A stretch of 64,000 nt of DNA from Alcaligenaceae bacterium (lineage in GTDB: Bacteria > Pseudomonadota > Gammaproteobacteria > Burkholderiales > Burkholderiaceae_B), in assembly GCA_013416445.1 (NCBI GenBank), contig JACCER010000001.1, positions 310,001 through 374,000 on the forward strand, in the 5' to 3' direction. A program made the position numbers and the translations under genes. Below the pieces are notes generated by a model. It ran no database searches. It saw only the letters and a list, made by a program, of their open reading frames with translations, and was not told the origin of the DNA. This document shows positions 1-7,475 of this stretch, one piece after another; position 1 is the first letter of the stretch; every line of letters begins with the position of its first letter.

Positions 1-1017
1 ACTTGCGACCCGCTTGTTGCCTTCGCTTTTCAGGCCGGACAAACCGGTGTTTTTGCGCGCGATGCAACCGGTTTGGTCTGGGCCAACAGCTACCAGGGAG
101 CCGTTGGCTGGCAGGGCTGGAAAATGATACCTGGAGCTCGCTTGACGGCATTGCCGGCAGTTTCCAGGCAAGGTCAATTGCTGGCGGTTGCGATGGGCAA
201 TGACAGTTTTTTCCACTACACCAGGCCATCTGGCGTTGGAAACACGTGGACCGCCTGGCGTAATCTGCCGCCATTGCCCGGTGCGCTTCCACAGATAAGC
301 ATCACTACTGATGGCGCGGGCGCACCCACCCTGTTTGCAGTGGATAGCGGCGGCGCCTTGTGGACGACGTCATATGTGAATGTCAGGAATTCGTCGCAGA
401 CCGCCACGCCCATTCCCGATGAGGCCAGCAGCCTGCAGTTGGTGCACGCTGCCATGCTGGACAAGGCGACATGGTTGCCCTGGCACCGCTTGCTGGGTGG
501 CGCATCGGGCGGCGGGTTGGCCGCCTCGCGCAATGGTGACGGTTTGATCGAATTGTACTTTCGTCATAAATCCAGCGGGCAACTACAGCGCATTGTCCAG
601 TTATCCCAAGGCCATGCCTATGGCGCCTGGAGCCAGCCAGTCGATCTTGGCGTGCGGTATGCGGGTATGCCCGCCATTGCTCTGGATGAAAACGGCGCTG
701 TTGTGGTTGCTGTAACAGAACGCAGCAGCGGAGCGTTATGGCTAATAGAGGCGGGGCAGGTAAGCCAGTTGGCGGAAAAAGTAGCCTCCGCACCAGCTTT
801 GGACGTGGTTGATGGTGTTTTATACCTGGCCGCGCGCAGCATGCAGCCACATCAGACTTACCTGCTAAAGGCCAGAAGCCTTGGTGCATGGGTGCCTGCA
901 GCGATGGTGGATGCACCGCCCGCAAACGGCGGCAGCGCTTTCAGCCCCATACCGCTGCATGCTTGGGCCTATACTCCACCGCTAAACGCAGCGTTGTTCG
1001 GCGCACCGCCGGATTAG
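1..1017 (+). CDS. C-terminal part of a beta-propeller-like repeat protein (5' end outside window)
   Basis: The reading frame is open from base 1 to the TAG at 1015-1017, so the gene starts upstream; the ATG at 73 is only internal. The visible part holds recurring Trp-x-x-Trp units (WQGW, WTAW, WLPW, then GAW) at roughly 50-80 residue spacing, each near a Gly/Pro-rich turn. That pattern resembles lectin-like or sialidase-like beta-propellers that end a blade in a W-x-x-W strand. The last ~30 residues are Pro/Ala rich. No catalytic motif is recognisable. A secreted or surface propeller is likely, but the signal peptide region is missing. The function is unknown to me, and the family call is inference from the repeat pattern alone. 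Confidence 0.55.
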   Translation, partial: TCDPLVAFAFQAGQTGVFARDATGLVWANSYQGAVGWQGWKMIPGARLTALPAVSRQGQLLAVAMGNDSFFHYTRPSGVGNTWTAWRNLPPLPGALPQISITTDGAGAPTLFAVDSGGALWTTSYVNVRNSSQTATPIPDEASSLQLVHAAMLDKATWLPWHRLLGGASGGGLAASRNGDGLIELYFRHKSSGQLQRIVQLSQGHAYGAWSQPVDLGVRYAGMPAIALDENGAVVVAVTERSSGALWLIEAGQVSQLAEKVASAPALDVVDGVLYLAARSMQPHQTYLLKARSLGAWVPAAMVDAPPANGGSAFSPIPLHAWAYTPPLNAALFGAPPD

Positions 1018-1063
1018 CATCGCCAGACGCGGAAACAAGCACGCCGTAAAAGGCGGGCCTGGT

Positions 1064-1261
1064 TTATTTCTTGACTGGCGTATAGCCCGCGTCGCGTATG
1101 ACGCCTTCGATGGCGTCGGCATCGGAGGCTCCGCTGACTCGAACGCGGTGATTATCCAGGTCGATATCTACTGTAGCGCCCGGTGCAGCGGCATTGAGCG
1201 CTTTGGTGATGGCCCCTACGCAATGTCCGCAGGTCATGTCGTTAACTTCGAATTCCAGCAT
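1064..1261 (-). CDS. copZ: Copper chaperone, HMA-domain (CopZ-like)
   Basis: A 65-residue single-domain protein with the heavy-metal-associated motif MTCGHC (Cys11 and Cys14) in the first loop and a beta-alpha-beta-beta-alpha-beta pattern ending in AGYTPVKK. Such proteins bind Cu(I) in the cytoplasm and pass it to copper ATPases or the regulator CueR. It is divergent from the cueR-type gene at 1377. On its own strand it is preceded by a promoter with the 19-bp spacer that MerR-family activators require, so copper-induced expression through CueR is very likely. No copA exporter gene lies next to it in this window. The family call is firm; the metal (Cu rather than Hg) is inferred from the CueR partner. 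Confidence 0.9.
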   Translation of the reverse strand: MLEFEVNDMTCGHCVGAITKALNAAAPGATVDIDLDNHRVRVSGASDADAIEGVIRDAGYTPVKK

Positions 1262-1306
1262 TTGATGCTCCTTGGTTGGCAGGCTGAGTCAGGATGATAA
1301 CAAGCT

Positions 1307-1337
1307 AGCATAAACCTTGCTACGATGGTAATGTCAA
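1307..1337 (-). promoter_or_regulatory. CueR-type promoter of copZ with 19-bp spacer
   Basis: On the minus strand TTGACA (1337-1332) and TATGCT (1312-1307) are separated by exactly 19 bp. This over-long spacing is diagnostic of promoters that MerR-family regulators untwist. The spacer contains an imperfect ACC...GGT dyad, as in CueR operators. It lies about 45 bp upstream of the copZ start. Confidence 0.8.
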
Positions 1338-1376
1338 GCAAGAGCAGCACGATTTCATTTCATCCTGGAGCAATTT

Positions 1377-1793
1377 ATGAACATAGGCCAAGCCGCATCA
1401 GGTTCGGGGGTAACAACGAAAATGATCCGATATTACGAAAGCATAGGCTTGATTGGTCAAGCCATGCGGACGGAATCGGGCTATCGCCAGTACTCAGAAA
1501 AAGATATACAGGCGTTGCGCTTCGTGAAGCGTTCGCGCGATCTCGGATTTTCGCTGGAGCGAATTAAAACACTGATGGGTTTATGGCAGGATACCAGCCG
1601 CAAAAGCGTTGACGTAAAGAAACTGGCTCGCCAGTATATTGACGAACTGAACGATGATATTTTAAAGCTGCAGTCAATACGAGACCAACTGGAACATTTG
1701 GCCGATTGCTGCCATGGCGATAACCGGCCTGATTGCCCGATACTTGCCGATCTGGCGCGTAATCCAACAAACAACGCCACAAAAGTAAGGTAA
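1377..1793 (+). CDS. cueR: Cu(I)-responsive MerR-family activator CueR
   Basis: A 138-residue MerR-family regulator: N-terminal winged helix (residues 1-70, with the SGVTTKMIRYYE signature), a dimerisation coiled coil (80-110), and a metal loop with Cys112 and Cys120 spaced as in E. coli CueR (C-x7-C followed by PIL). It senses Cu(I) and activates copper efflux and chaperone genes. GGAG at 1367 gives a good ribosome site for the ATG. The divergent copZ promoter has the 19-bp spacer expected for its target. The last residues (126-134) are encoded by half of a dispersed palindromic repeat found elsewhere between genes, so the C-terminal tail looks acquired by repeat insertion. The metal loop is intact. 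Confidence 0.92.
   Translation: MNIGQAASGSGVTTKMIRYYESIGLIGQAMRTESGYRQYSEKDIQALRFVKRSRDLGFSLERIKTLMGLWQDTSRKSVDVKKLARQYIDELNDDILKLQSIRDQLEHLADCCHGDNRPDCPILADLARNPTNNATKVR
1754..1778. repeat. Half copy of the dispersed TCGGATTA/TAATCCGA palindrome inside cueR
   Basis: GGCGCGTAATCCAAC followed by AAACAACGCC is nearly identical to the right half and flank of the repeat at 11654-11695, where TTAATCCGAC is followed by AAACAACGCC. Here it is in frame and forms codons 126-134 of cueR. Confidence 0.6.
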
Positions 1794-1849
1794 CTCGACA
1801 CCGGACAATGTAAAAAGCATCATACAAGGTTGCAGAGGCAATGCCACTA

Positions 1850-2182
1850 TCAACCCTGGGCATGCCACCCAGATGCAATTATCGCCATACCCAGCAAGGT
1901 CACAGAGGCGCCTATCCAATCCAGGGCGCTTAGCTTTATGCCATCGACCAGCCACAACCACACCAATGCACTGGCGACGTACACGCCGCCGTAAGCCGCA
2001 TATATCCTGCCGCTGGCCGCTGGATGCAAAGTCAGCAGCCAGACGAACAGCATCAGACAGGCTGCGGCGGGTATCAACAACCAGATTGGGCCGCCTTTAC
2101 GCAACCATAAATAGGGCAGGTAGCAGCCCAAGATTTCCGCCAGCGCAGTCAGGCTAAACAGGGCCAGGGTTTTCAGTAGCAT
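1850..2182 (-). CDS. ynfA: YnfA/UPF0060 family small membrane protein
   Basis: A 110-residue protein with four predicted membrane helices and the family signatures [18 protein letters not shown] near the N terminus and [17 protein letters not shown] in the middle. Length matches the family (about 108). The fold resembles small multidrug resistance transporters, and some members are reported to export toxic cations or dyes; the substrate here is unknown. It converges with cueR. Just upstream of the start is an inverted repeat (TCACA at 2187-2191, TGTGA at 2200-2204) that could be an operator, though no regulator can be named. Identity as YnfA is secure; the transport role is inferred from the family. 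Confidence 0.88.
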   Translation of the reverse strand: MLLKTLALFSLTALAEILGCYLPYLWLRKGGPIWLLIPAAACLMLFVWLLTLHPAASGRIYAAYGGVYVASALVWLWLVDGIKLSALDWIGASVTLLGMAIIASGWHAQG

Positions 2183-2220
2183 ATGTTCACACTTTTCATT
2201 GTGAGTAAACCCATCTATTT

Positions 2221-2234
2221 TTGATTTGGCTCAA
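2221..2234 (+). promoter_or_regulatory. FNR/DNR-like box upstream of ttrB
   Basis: TTGATTTGGCTCAA matches the FNR consensus TTGAT-N4-ATCAA at 9 of 10 positions. Centred at 2227.5, it would place a class II start near 2269, leaving a ~60-base leader before ttrB at 2331. A GATAAG hexamer at 2255-2260 is suitably placed as a -10. Confidence 0.7.
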
Positions 2235-2330
2235 TTCTGTATACCCTTGTTACTGATAAGGTTATAGCTTCATAGATATATACATGTTGTAGGCAGGAAA
2301 AACCGGCCAAACGACGTTATTGAGGCCCAT

Positions 2331-3095
2331 ATGCAGAAGAATAGTCCAGAAAACCTTCCACAGGCCAGCAAGCGCGGTTTTCTCAAAGAAATGCTTGGCC
2401 TGGGCGCGGCCGCCACCGTTATACCCATCATGCCTGTCCAGGCTATGGGCACGCAACCGCCGCGCCGACCCGGTGAGGCGGGCAAGCGCTACGCCATGGT
2501 GGTGGATCTGCGTAAATGCATAGGTTGCCAGGCATGTACAGTTAGCTGTTCCATGGAAAACTTGCCCCCGATAGGCCAGTTTCGCACTACCGTGCTGCAA
2601 TACGAAGTTGACCTGCCCGGTGCCGATGCGCCGGCCATGTTCAGCCTGCCGCGCCTGTGTAACCATTGCGACACGCCTCCCTGTGTACCAGTATGCCCGG
2701 TACAGGCCACCTTCCAGCGCGAAGATGGCATCGTCCTGGTCGACAGCGACCGCTGCGTGGGCTGTGGTTACTGCGTACAGGCCTGTCCCTACGATGCACG
2801 CTTCATCAACAAAGAAACCCAAACTGCCGATAAATGCACATTCTGCGAGCACAGGCTGGAAGTGGGCTTGTTGCCGGCCTGCGTTGAAAGCTGTGTGGGC
2901 GGGGCGCGTGTTATCGGCGACCTGAACGATCCGGAAAGCACAATCTCCCAGCTTATCAAAGAAAATAGCGATGACATCAAGGTATTGAAACCAGATATGG
3001 CCACTGCTCCGCATGTGTTCTATATAGGTATGCCTGATGAGTTCGTCAACGAAATAGATGGGCAAGCCGGCGTACGCCTGGTTTCCGACCTATAA
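2331..3095 (+). CDS. ttrB: Tetrathionate reductase-type iron-sulfur subunit TtrB
   Basis: A 254-residue ferredoxin-like electron-transfer subunit with sixteen cysteines in four clusters (63/66/69/73, 110/113/118/122, 142/145/148/152, 169/172/184/188), as in TtrB, PhsB and NrfC. The N terminus has a twin-arginine-like KRGFLK motif followed by a hydrophobic stretch, so it is likely exported with the catalytic subunit. It should carry four 4Fe-4S clusters and pass electrons from the membrane subunit (3118-4173) to the molybdenum subunit (4194-7331). The B-C-A order is that of the Salmonella ttr operon. An FNR-like box lies ~100 bp upstream. Sulfur-compound specificity rests on TtrA similarity. 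No ttrS/ttrR sensor genes are nearby. Confidence 0.87.
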   Translation: MQKNSPENLPQASKRGFLKEMLGLGAAATVIPIMPVQAMGTQPPRRPGEAGKRYAMVVDLRKCIGCQACTVSCSMENLPPIGQFRTTVLQYEVDLPGADAPAMFSLPRLCNHCDTPPCVPVCPVQATFQREDGIVLVDSDRCVGCGYCVQACPYDARFINKETQTADKCTFCEHRLEVGLLPACVESCVGGARVIGDLNDPESTISQLIKENSDDIKVLKPDMATAPHVFYIGMPDEFVNEIDGQAGVRLVSDL

Positions 3096-3117
3096 CCATT
3101 GCAGCAAAGGTAATCAT

Positions 3118-4173
3118 ATGGAAATCATCGAGTTGCTGACTCCGGCCTATGAGGCGGCCTGGCTGCCCTGGGCGGTACAGTATTTCTTCCTTATCGGAAT
3201 TTGCACCACAACCGCGCTAACCGCCGTAGCCTGCGCCTTTACAGGCCCGCATTCCAAATCTGCCCGACTGTTGCCGGCGCTGGTCGTCTTGCTGGCGAGC
3301 AGCGCCGTTGCGGCCCCGGTATCCCTGCTGGCCGACTTGCATCAGCCTGGTCGCTTCTGGCATTTTTACGCCCACTTTACGCCGTGGTCATGGATGTCGC
3401 TGGGTGCCTACCTGCTGCCGGTTTTCGTCACGCTGTCACTGGCGTTCTGCCTGTTGTGGTGGCTGGGGCGTTCCGGCTGGCTGCGTGTGGTCGCTGTCCT
3501 ACTGGCATTTTCAGCGCTTTCCATTCTGGTTTATACCGGCATGGAGGTCATGGTGGTGCGCTCGCGCCCCTTGTGGAACACCATCTTCCTGCCCATTAAT
3601 TTTGCACTGACTGGCTGGTTGGCTACGCTGGGCGGCATATTGCTGGTGGCGCGCTGGCTGCCTGGTGGCGTCAAGGCATTGCCTTTGCCGTTGCTGCGTC
3701 GCCTCGGCGTGGTGGCCGTCATAGCGCTGGCTCTCTGCACCAGTGCCTGGATAGTGATGGGCCTGATGGGACATGATCAGTCTTTTATCGCCGCCACACG
3801 CCTGTTCGATTCATTTCCTGCATGGCGTATGAGCTTTGCCGGCTCCGTGTTTACGGGCGCGGGGATAGTGGTGCTGTTGTCGCGCCCTCCACGTGTCCTG
3901 GGAGGCTCTCGGTATTCGCTGATGGCGGCGTTGGTCATGATGGCAGCGGCATGGATATTCCGCTGGATAGTATTCATGAGCGTTCAGGGTGTGCCTAAAT
4001 ACGGCGCAGGCCTGTACTTGTACAGCATGCCGTTGGGAGGCGATGGCCTGATGGGCATAGTGGGGGTTTTCGGACTGTGGGCCGCGCTGCTTGCTGTCCT
4101 GACCTACTTGCTCGAGCGTTACCCAACCCGCACATCGCGCTCCTATGCGCCACTGGCTGTCGCCGGCAATTGA
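3118..4173 (+). CDS. ttrC: NrfD/TtrC-type quinol-oxidising membrane subunit
   Basis: A 351-residue polytopic membrane protein of the NrfD/PsrC family with eight to nine hydrophobic helices and little soluble sequence. The start at 3118 (MEIIELLTPAYEAAW) is chosen because AAAGG lies 7 bases upstream and the longer frame from 3058 overlaps the end of ttrB without a ribosome site. Family members oxidise menaquinol or ubiquinol and hand electrons to the four-cluster partner. It lies 22 bp after ttrB and 20 bp before ttrA, so one transcript is likely. It is a plausible membrane anchor for the complex. The exact quinone is not readable from sequence. Confidence 0.87.
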   Translation: MEIIELLTPAYEAAWLPWAVQYFFLIGICTTTALTAVACAFTGPHSKSARLLPALVVLLASSAVAAPVSLLADLHQPGRFWHFYAHFTPWSWMSLGAYLLPVFVTLSLAFCLLWWLGRSGWLRVVAVLLAFSALSILVYTGMEVMVVRSRPLWNTIFLPINFALTGWLATLGGILLVARWLPGGVKALPLPLLRRLGVVAVIALALCTSAWIVMGLMGHDQSFIAATRLFDSFPAWRMSFAGSVFTGAGIVVLLSRPPRVLGGSRYSLMAALVMMAAAWIFRWIVFMSVQGVPKYGAGLYLYSMPLGGDGLMGIVGVFGLWAALLAVLTYLLERYPTRTSRSYAPLAVAGN

Positions 4174-4193
4174 ACGAACAGGAAACACAAATC

Positions 4194-7100
4194 ATGAGCA
4201 AGCAAGATAAAACCAACCTCGACCGGCGCAAACTGATGGTGCGCGGCGGCGTTGCCGCCGGCGGCCTGGCTGCCTTTGCGGCAGGCTATGGTGAAACTGT
4301 CAGCAGGGCTGTAAATGGCCTGGTCACAGGCACAGCGGGCATGCCGGTTGCCCACGCTGTGCGTGGCAATTCACTGACACCGGAATTTCGTATTGATCCC
4401 GCTACCGGAGTTTTATCGACTCAACCGGGGCAAGTCGTGAGCCCATCCAGTTGTCTGGGCTGCTGGACTCAATGCGGCGTACGTGTACGCATTGATACAG
4501 ACAACAACCGTATTCTACGGGTAGCCGGCAACCCTTATCACCCCCTGGCCACAACCAGCCCGGCTCCCATGGAAACGCCAGTGCGCGAAGTCTATGCCAT
4601 GCTGGGCGGGGAAAATGGCCTGGAAGGGCGTGCCACGGCTTGTGCGCGTGGTTCAGCCATGCTCGAGCAGCAGCATAGCCCTTACCGCGTGCTTAAGCCG
4701 CTGAAACGCGTGGGCGCCCGGGGCGAAGGCAAATGGGAAAGCATTTCCTTCGAACAGCTTATTACCGAAGTATGCGAAGGCGGCAATCTGTTTGGCGAAG
4801 GCCAGGTCGATGGCTTGCGCGCCATATTCGACAACAAGACACTGATTGACGCGGAAAACCCCGAATATGGGCCGCTGTCCAACCAATTATTGGTCACCGA
4901 CGCTGGCAACGAAGGACGTACTCAGTTACTGAGACGTTTCTCCGAGCAGTCTTTCGGCTCGGTCAACTTCAGTAATCACGGTTCGTACTGTGGTCAGTCT
5001 TTCCGGGTCGGCGCAGGCGCGGCCCTGGCCGATACACGCAGCATGCCGCACGGCAAGCCCGACTGGACCAACGCCAGCTTTGGCCTTTTCATAGGTGCGG
5101 CGCCGGCGCAAGCGGGCAACCCGTTCCAAAGACAGGGCAGGGAACTTGCCGAGGCACGCGCCCGCAAAGAAAACACCTTCCGGTATATTGTGGTTTCGCC
5201 TATTTTACCGACTTCATCCAGCCTGGCTGCCGGTTCGGGCAACCGCTGGCAGCCTGTGTTGCCTGGCACCGATCTGGCCCTGGTCATGGGCATGATACGG
5301 TGGATCATCGACAACGAGCGCTACGACGCCAACGCTCTGGCTCAGCCAGGCCCGGCAGCCATGAAGGCAGTGGGTGAGGCCTCATGGACCAACTCCACCC
5401 ACCTGGTTATTGCTGATAAACAGCACCCAAGATACGGTTCCTTCTTGCGCGGCGCCGACCTGGGCTGGGAAAAGGCAGGTGACGAAAAAGAACCCGATGT
5501 CTATGTGGTGCAAGACGCCAACGGGCAATTGCTGGCGCATACTCATGCCGGGCCAGCCGCTTTGTTTGTCGATACCACGGTATCGCTGGCGGGGCAGGCC
5601 GACGGTGGCGCACCGGTACGCGTCTGTTCTTCGCTGGCTCTGCTGCGGGCCGAAGCACAAAGCAAAACCCTGCCAGAATACGCTGAGCTTTGCGGCGTTC
5701 CCGAAGCCGACATGATATCCATGGCGACAGAATTTACCAGCCACGGCAAGCGCGCAGTCGCTGATGCCCATGGCGGCACCATGAATGGTTCAGGCTTTTA
5801 TACCGCCTATGCCATTGCGATGCTTAACACGCTGATAGGCAATCTGAATGTGGAAGGCGGGCTGGTGCTGGACGCCGGGCCCTTCGGGCCTTTCGGACCT
5901 GGCCCACGCTACAACTTCGCCAAGTTCGAAGGCAAAGTCGCGCCCAAGGGCGTGACCTTGTCGCGCAACCGCTACGCCTATGAAAAAACCAGCGAATACC
6001 GTCGTAAAAAAGAAGCTGGCGCATCGCCTTACCCGGCCGAAGCACCCTGGTATCCGGCGGTGGGGGGCTTAAGCAGCGAAATGATAGTCTCGGGCATGCA
6101 GGGTTATCCTTATCGTGCCAAAGTGTGGATCAACCACATGGCCAATCCTGTCTACGGTATACCAGGCTTCAAGAGCCTGGCCCTAGACATGCTGAAAGAC
6201 CCCAAGGCTTTGCCGCTGTCAATTTCCATCAACCCTTTCATCAATGAAACCAACGCCTTGGCCGACTATATCGTACCGGATACAGTTACCTACGAAAGCT
6301 GGGGTATTTCCGCACCCTGGGCCGACGTTATCGCCAAGTCATCGACCGTGCGCTGGCCTACGGTTACGCCGGAAGTAGCCCAGACAGCGAACGGCGAGCC
6401 AGTCAACCTGGAAGCCTTCTTGATCGCTGTGGCCAAACGTCTGAACATGCCTGGTTTTGGCGACAATGTCATTACCGACAAAGATGGCGGCAAGCATGGC
6501 TTGAACAGCGCCGCCGACTTCTATTTGCGCGGCATGGCGAATATTGCTTACTTTGCCGGCAAGCCGGTGGGCGAGGCCAGCGACGACGATCTCGAGATCA
6601 CCGGCGTAGATAAATACGCAACGCTGTTGCAAGGTAAGCTCAAGCCTGAAGAGTGGCGCCAAGTCGCTATGCTGTTGACGCGCGGCGGGCGCTTTGATCG
6701 CATTGAGCAAGCCTGGGAAGGCAAGCATTTACGCAAGGCCTACCCCAAGCCACTGCAAATCTGGAATGAAGATATTGCGGCCATACGCCACTCCATGACG
6801 GGCGAGCATTTCAGTGGCTGTCCCACCTGGTATCCCACTCGGTTGGCCGATGGCAGCGACATGCGTGCCAGTTTTGATAAGAAAGAATGGCCGCTATTGT
6901 TGACATCGTACAAATCGAATCTGATGAGTACGATGTCCATAGGCATAGATCGCCTGCGCCAGGTGCACCCGCATAATCCTGTGTCGGTCAATCGACAAGA
7001 CGCGCAACGCTTGGGTATCGTCAATGGCGATATGGTAAAAATCACTACGCCGGGCGGTTCTGTAAAGGGTGTTGCTGTGGTGCGTGATGGGGTAATTTCC

Positions 7101-7331
7101 GGCGCCGCGGCGATCGAACATGGTTACGGCCATACCGAATTGGGTGCGCGCAGCCACAGCGTTAATGGTCAGGCCATGGCGCACAATCCAGCTTTGGCGG
7201 CAGGGGTGAACCTGAATGACCTGGGGTTTACCGATACCACACGTGGTTCTGCAGCGCAAAACGTCTGGATAGACTGGGTATCGGGCGCAACGGTGCGGCA
7301 AGGCTTGCCCGCCCGTATTGAAAAAGCCTGA
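4194..7331 (+). CDS. ttrA: Tetrathionate reductase-type molybdopterin subunit TtrA
   Basis: A 1045-residue molybdopterin oxidoreductase. A Tat signal is clear (DRRKLMV, residues 10-16, then an Ala/Gly-rich core). A 4Fe-4S binding set follows (Cys87, Cys90, Cys94, Cys150). The probable molybdenum ligand is Cys266 in NHGSYCG. The molybdopterin dinucleotide-binding domain near the C terminus includes NPVSVNRQDAQRLG. Length and layout match TtrA (about 1020 residues) rather than the shorter PhsA or polysulfide reductases. The ATG at 4194 follows CAGGAAAC; the longer frame from 4077 overlaps ttrC. The enzyme would reduce tetrathionate to thiosulfate in the periplasm as terminal oxidase of an anaerobic chain. 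Substrate is inferred from family resemblance; related TtrA-like enzymes may act on other oxyanions. Confidence 0.85.
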   Translation: MSKQDKTNLDRRKLMVRGGVAAGGLAAFAAGYGETVSRAVNGLVTGTAGMPVAHAVRGNSLTPEFRIDPATGVLSTQPGQVVSPSSCLGCWTQCGVRVRIDTDNNRILRVAGNPYHPLATTSPAPMETPVREVYAMLGGENGLEGRATACARGSAMLEQQHSPYRVLKPLKRVGARGEGKWESISFEQLITEVCEGGNLFGEGQVDGLRAIFDNKTLIDAENPEYGPLSNQLLVTDAGNEGRTQLLRRFSEQSFGSVNFSNHGSYCGQSFRVGAGAALADTRSMPHGKPDWTNASFGLFIGAAPAQAGNPFQRQGRELAEARARKENTFRYIVVSPILPTSSSLAAGSGNRWQPVLPGTDLALVMGMIRWIIDNERYDANALAQPGPAAMKAVGEASWTNSTHLVIADKQHPRYGSFLRGADLGWEKAGDEKEPDVYVVQDANGQLLAHTHAGPAALFVDTTVSLAGQADGGAPVRVCSSLALLRAEAQSKTLPEYAELCGVPEADMISMATEFTSHGKRAVADAHGGTMNGSGFYTAYAIAMLNTLIGNLNVEGGLVLDAGPFGPFGPGPRYNFAKFEGKVAPKGVTLSRNRYAYEKTSEYRRKKEAGASPYPAEAPWYPAVGGLSSEMIVSGMQGYPYRAKVWINHMANPVYGIPGFKSLALDMLKDPKALPLSISINPFINETNALADYIVPDTVTYESWGISAPWADVIAKSSTVRWPTVTPEVAQTANGEPVNLEAFLIAVAKRLNMPGFGDNVITDKDGGKHGLNSAADFYLRGMANIAYFAGKPVGEASDDDLEITGVDKYATLLQGKLKPEEWRQVAMLLTRGGRFDRIEQAWEGKHLRKAYPKPLQIWNEDIAAIRHSMTGEHFSGCPTWYPTRLADGSDMRASFDKKEWPLLLTSYKSNLMSTMSIGIDRLRQVHPHNPVSVNRQDAQRLGIVNGDMVKITTPGGSVKGVAVVRDGVISGAAAIEHGYGHTELGARSHSVNGQAMAHNPALAAGVNLNDLGFTDTTRGSAAQNVWIDWVSGATVRQGLPARIEKA

Positions 7332-7351
7332 GCGTGGTGGGGTGATGGGTA

Positions 7352-7382
7352 TCGGATTACGCGCCTGACGGCGCTAATCCGA
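7352..7382. terminator. Dispersed palindrome downstream of ttrA
   Basis: TCGGATTACGCGCC and GGCGCTAATCCGA form a near-perfect hairpin around TGAC, with one bulged base. It sits 20 bp after the ttrA stop and belongs to the same repeat family as the copies at 11654, 20872 and 29399. Its position suggests it ends transcription of the ttr operon. Confidence 0.6.
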
Positions 7383-7475
7383 CCCAAGAACTCAACAAAA
7401 CATGTTTGACGGATACGGCGCCACAGGCTATCTTTTGTGATCGGTTACTGACTTTACCGCTACCAGGAGAGCCTC

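Noticed and set aside
383-925. 180-codon minus-strand frame opposite the first gene
   Set aside because: It lies fully within the antisense of the propeller-like gene, has no ribosome site and reads as low-complexity Arg/His/Pro sequence.
2262-3065. 267-codon minus-strand frame opposite ttrB
   Set aside because: Antisense shadow of a gene with sixteen conserved Cys; no family resemblance.
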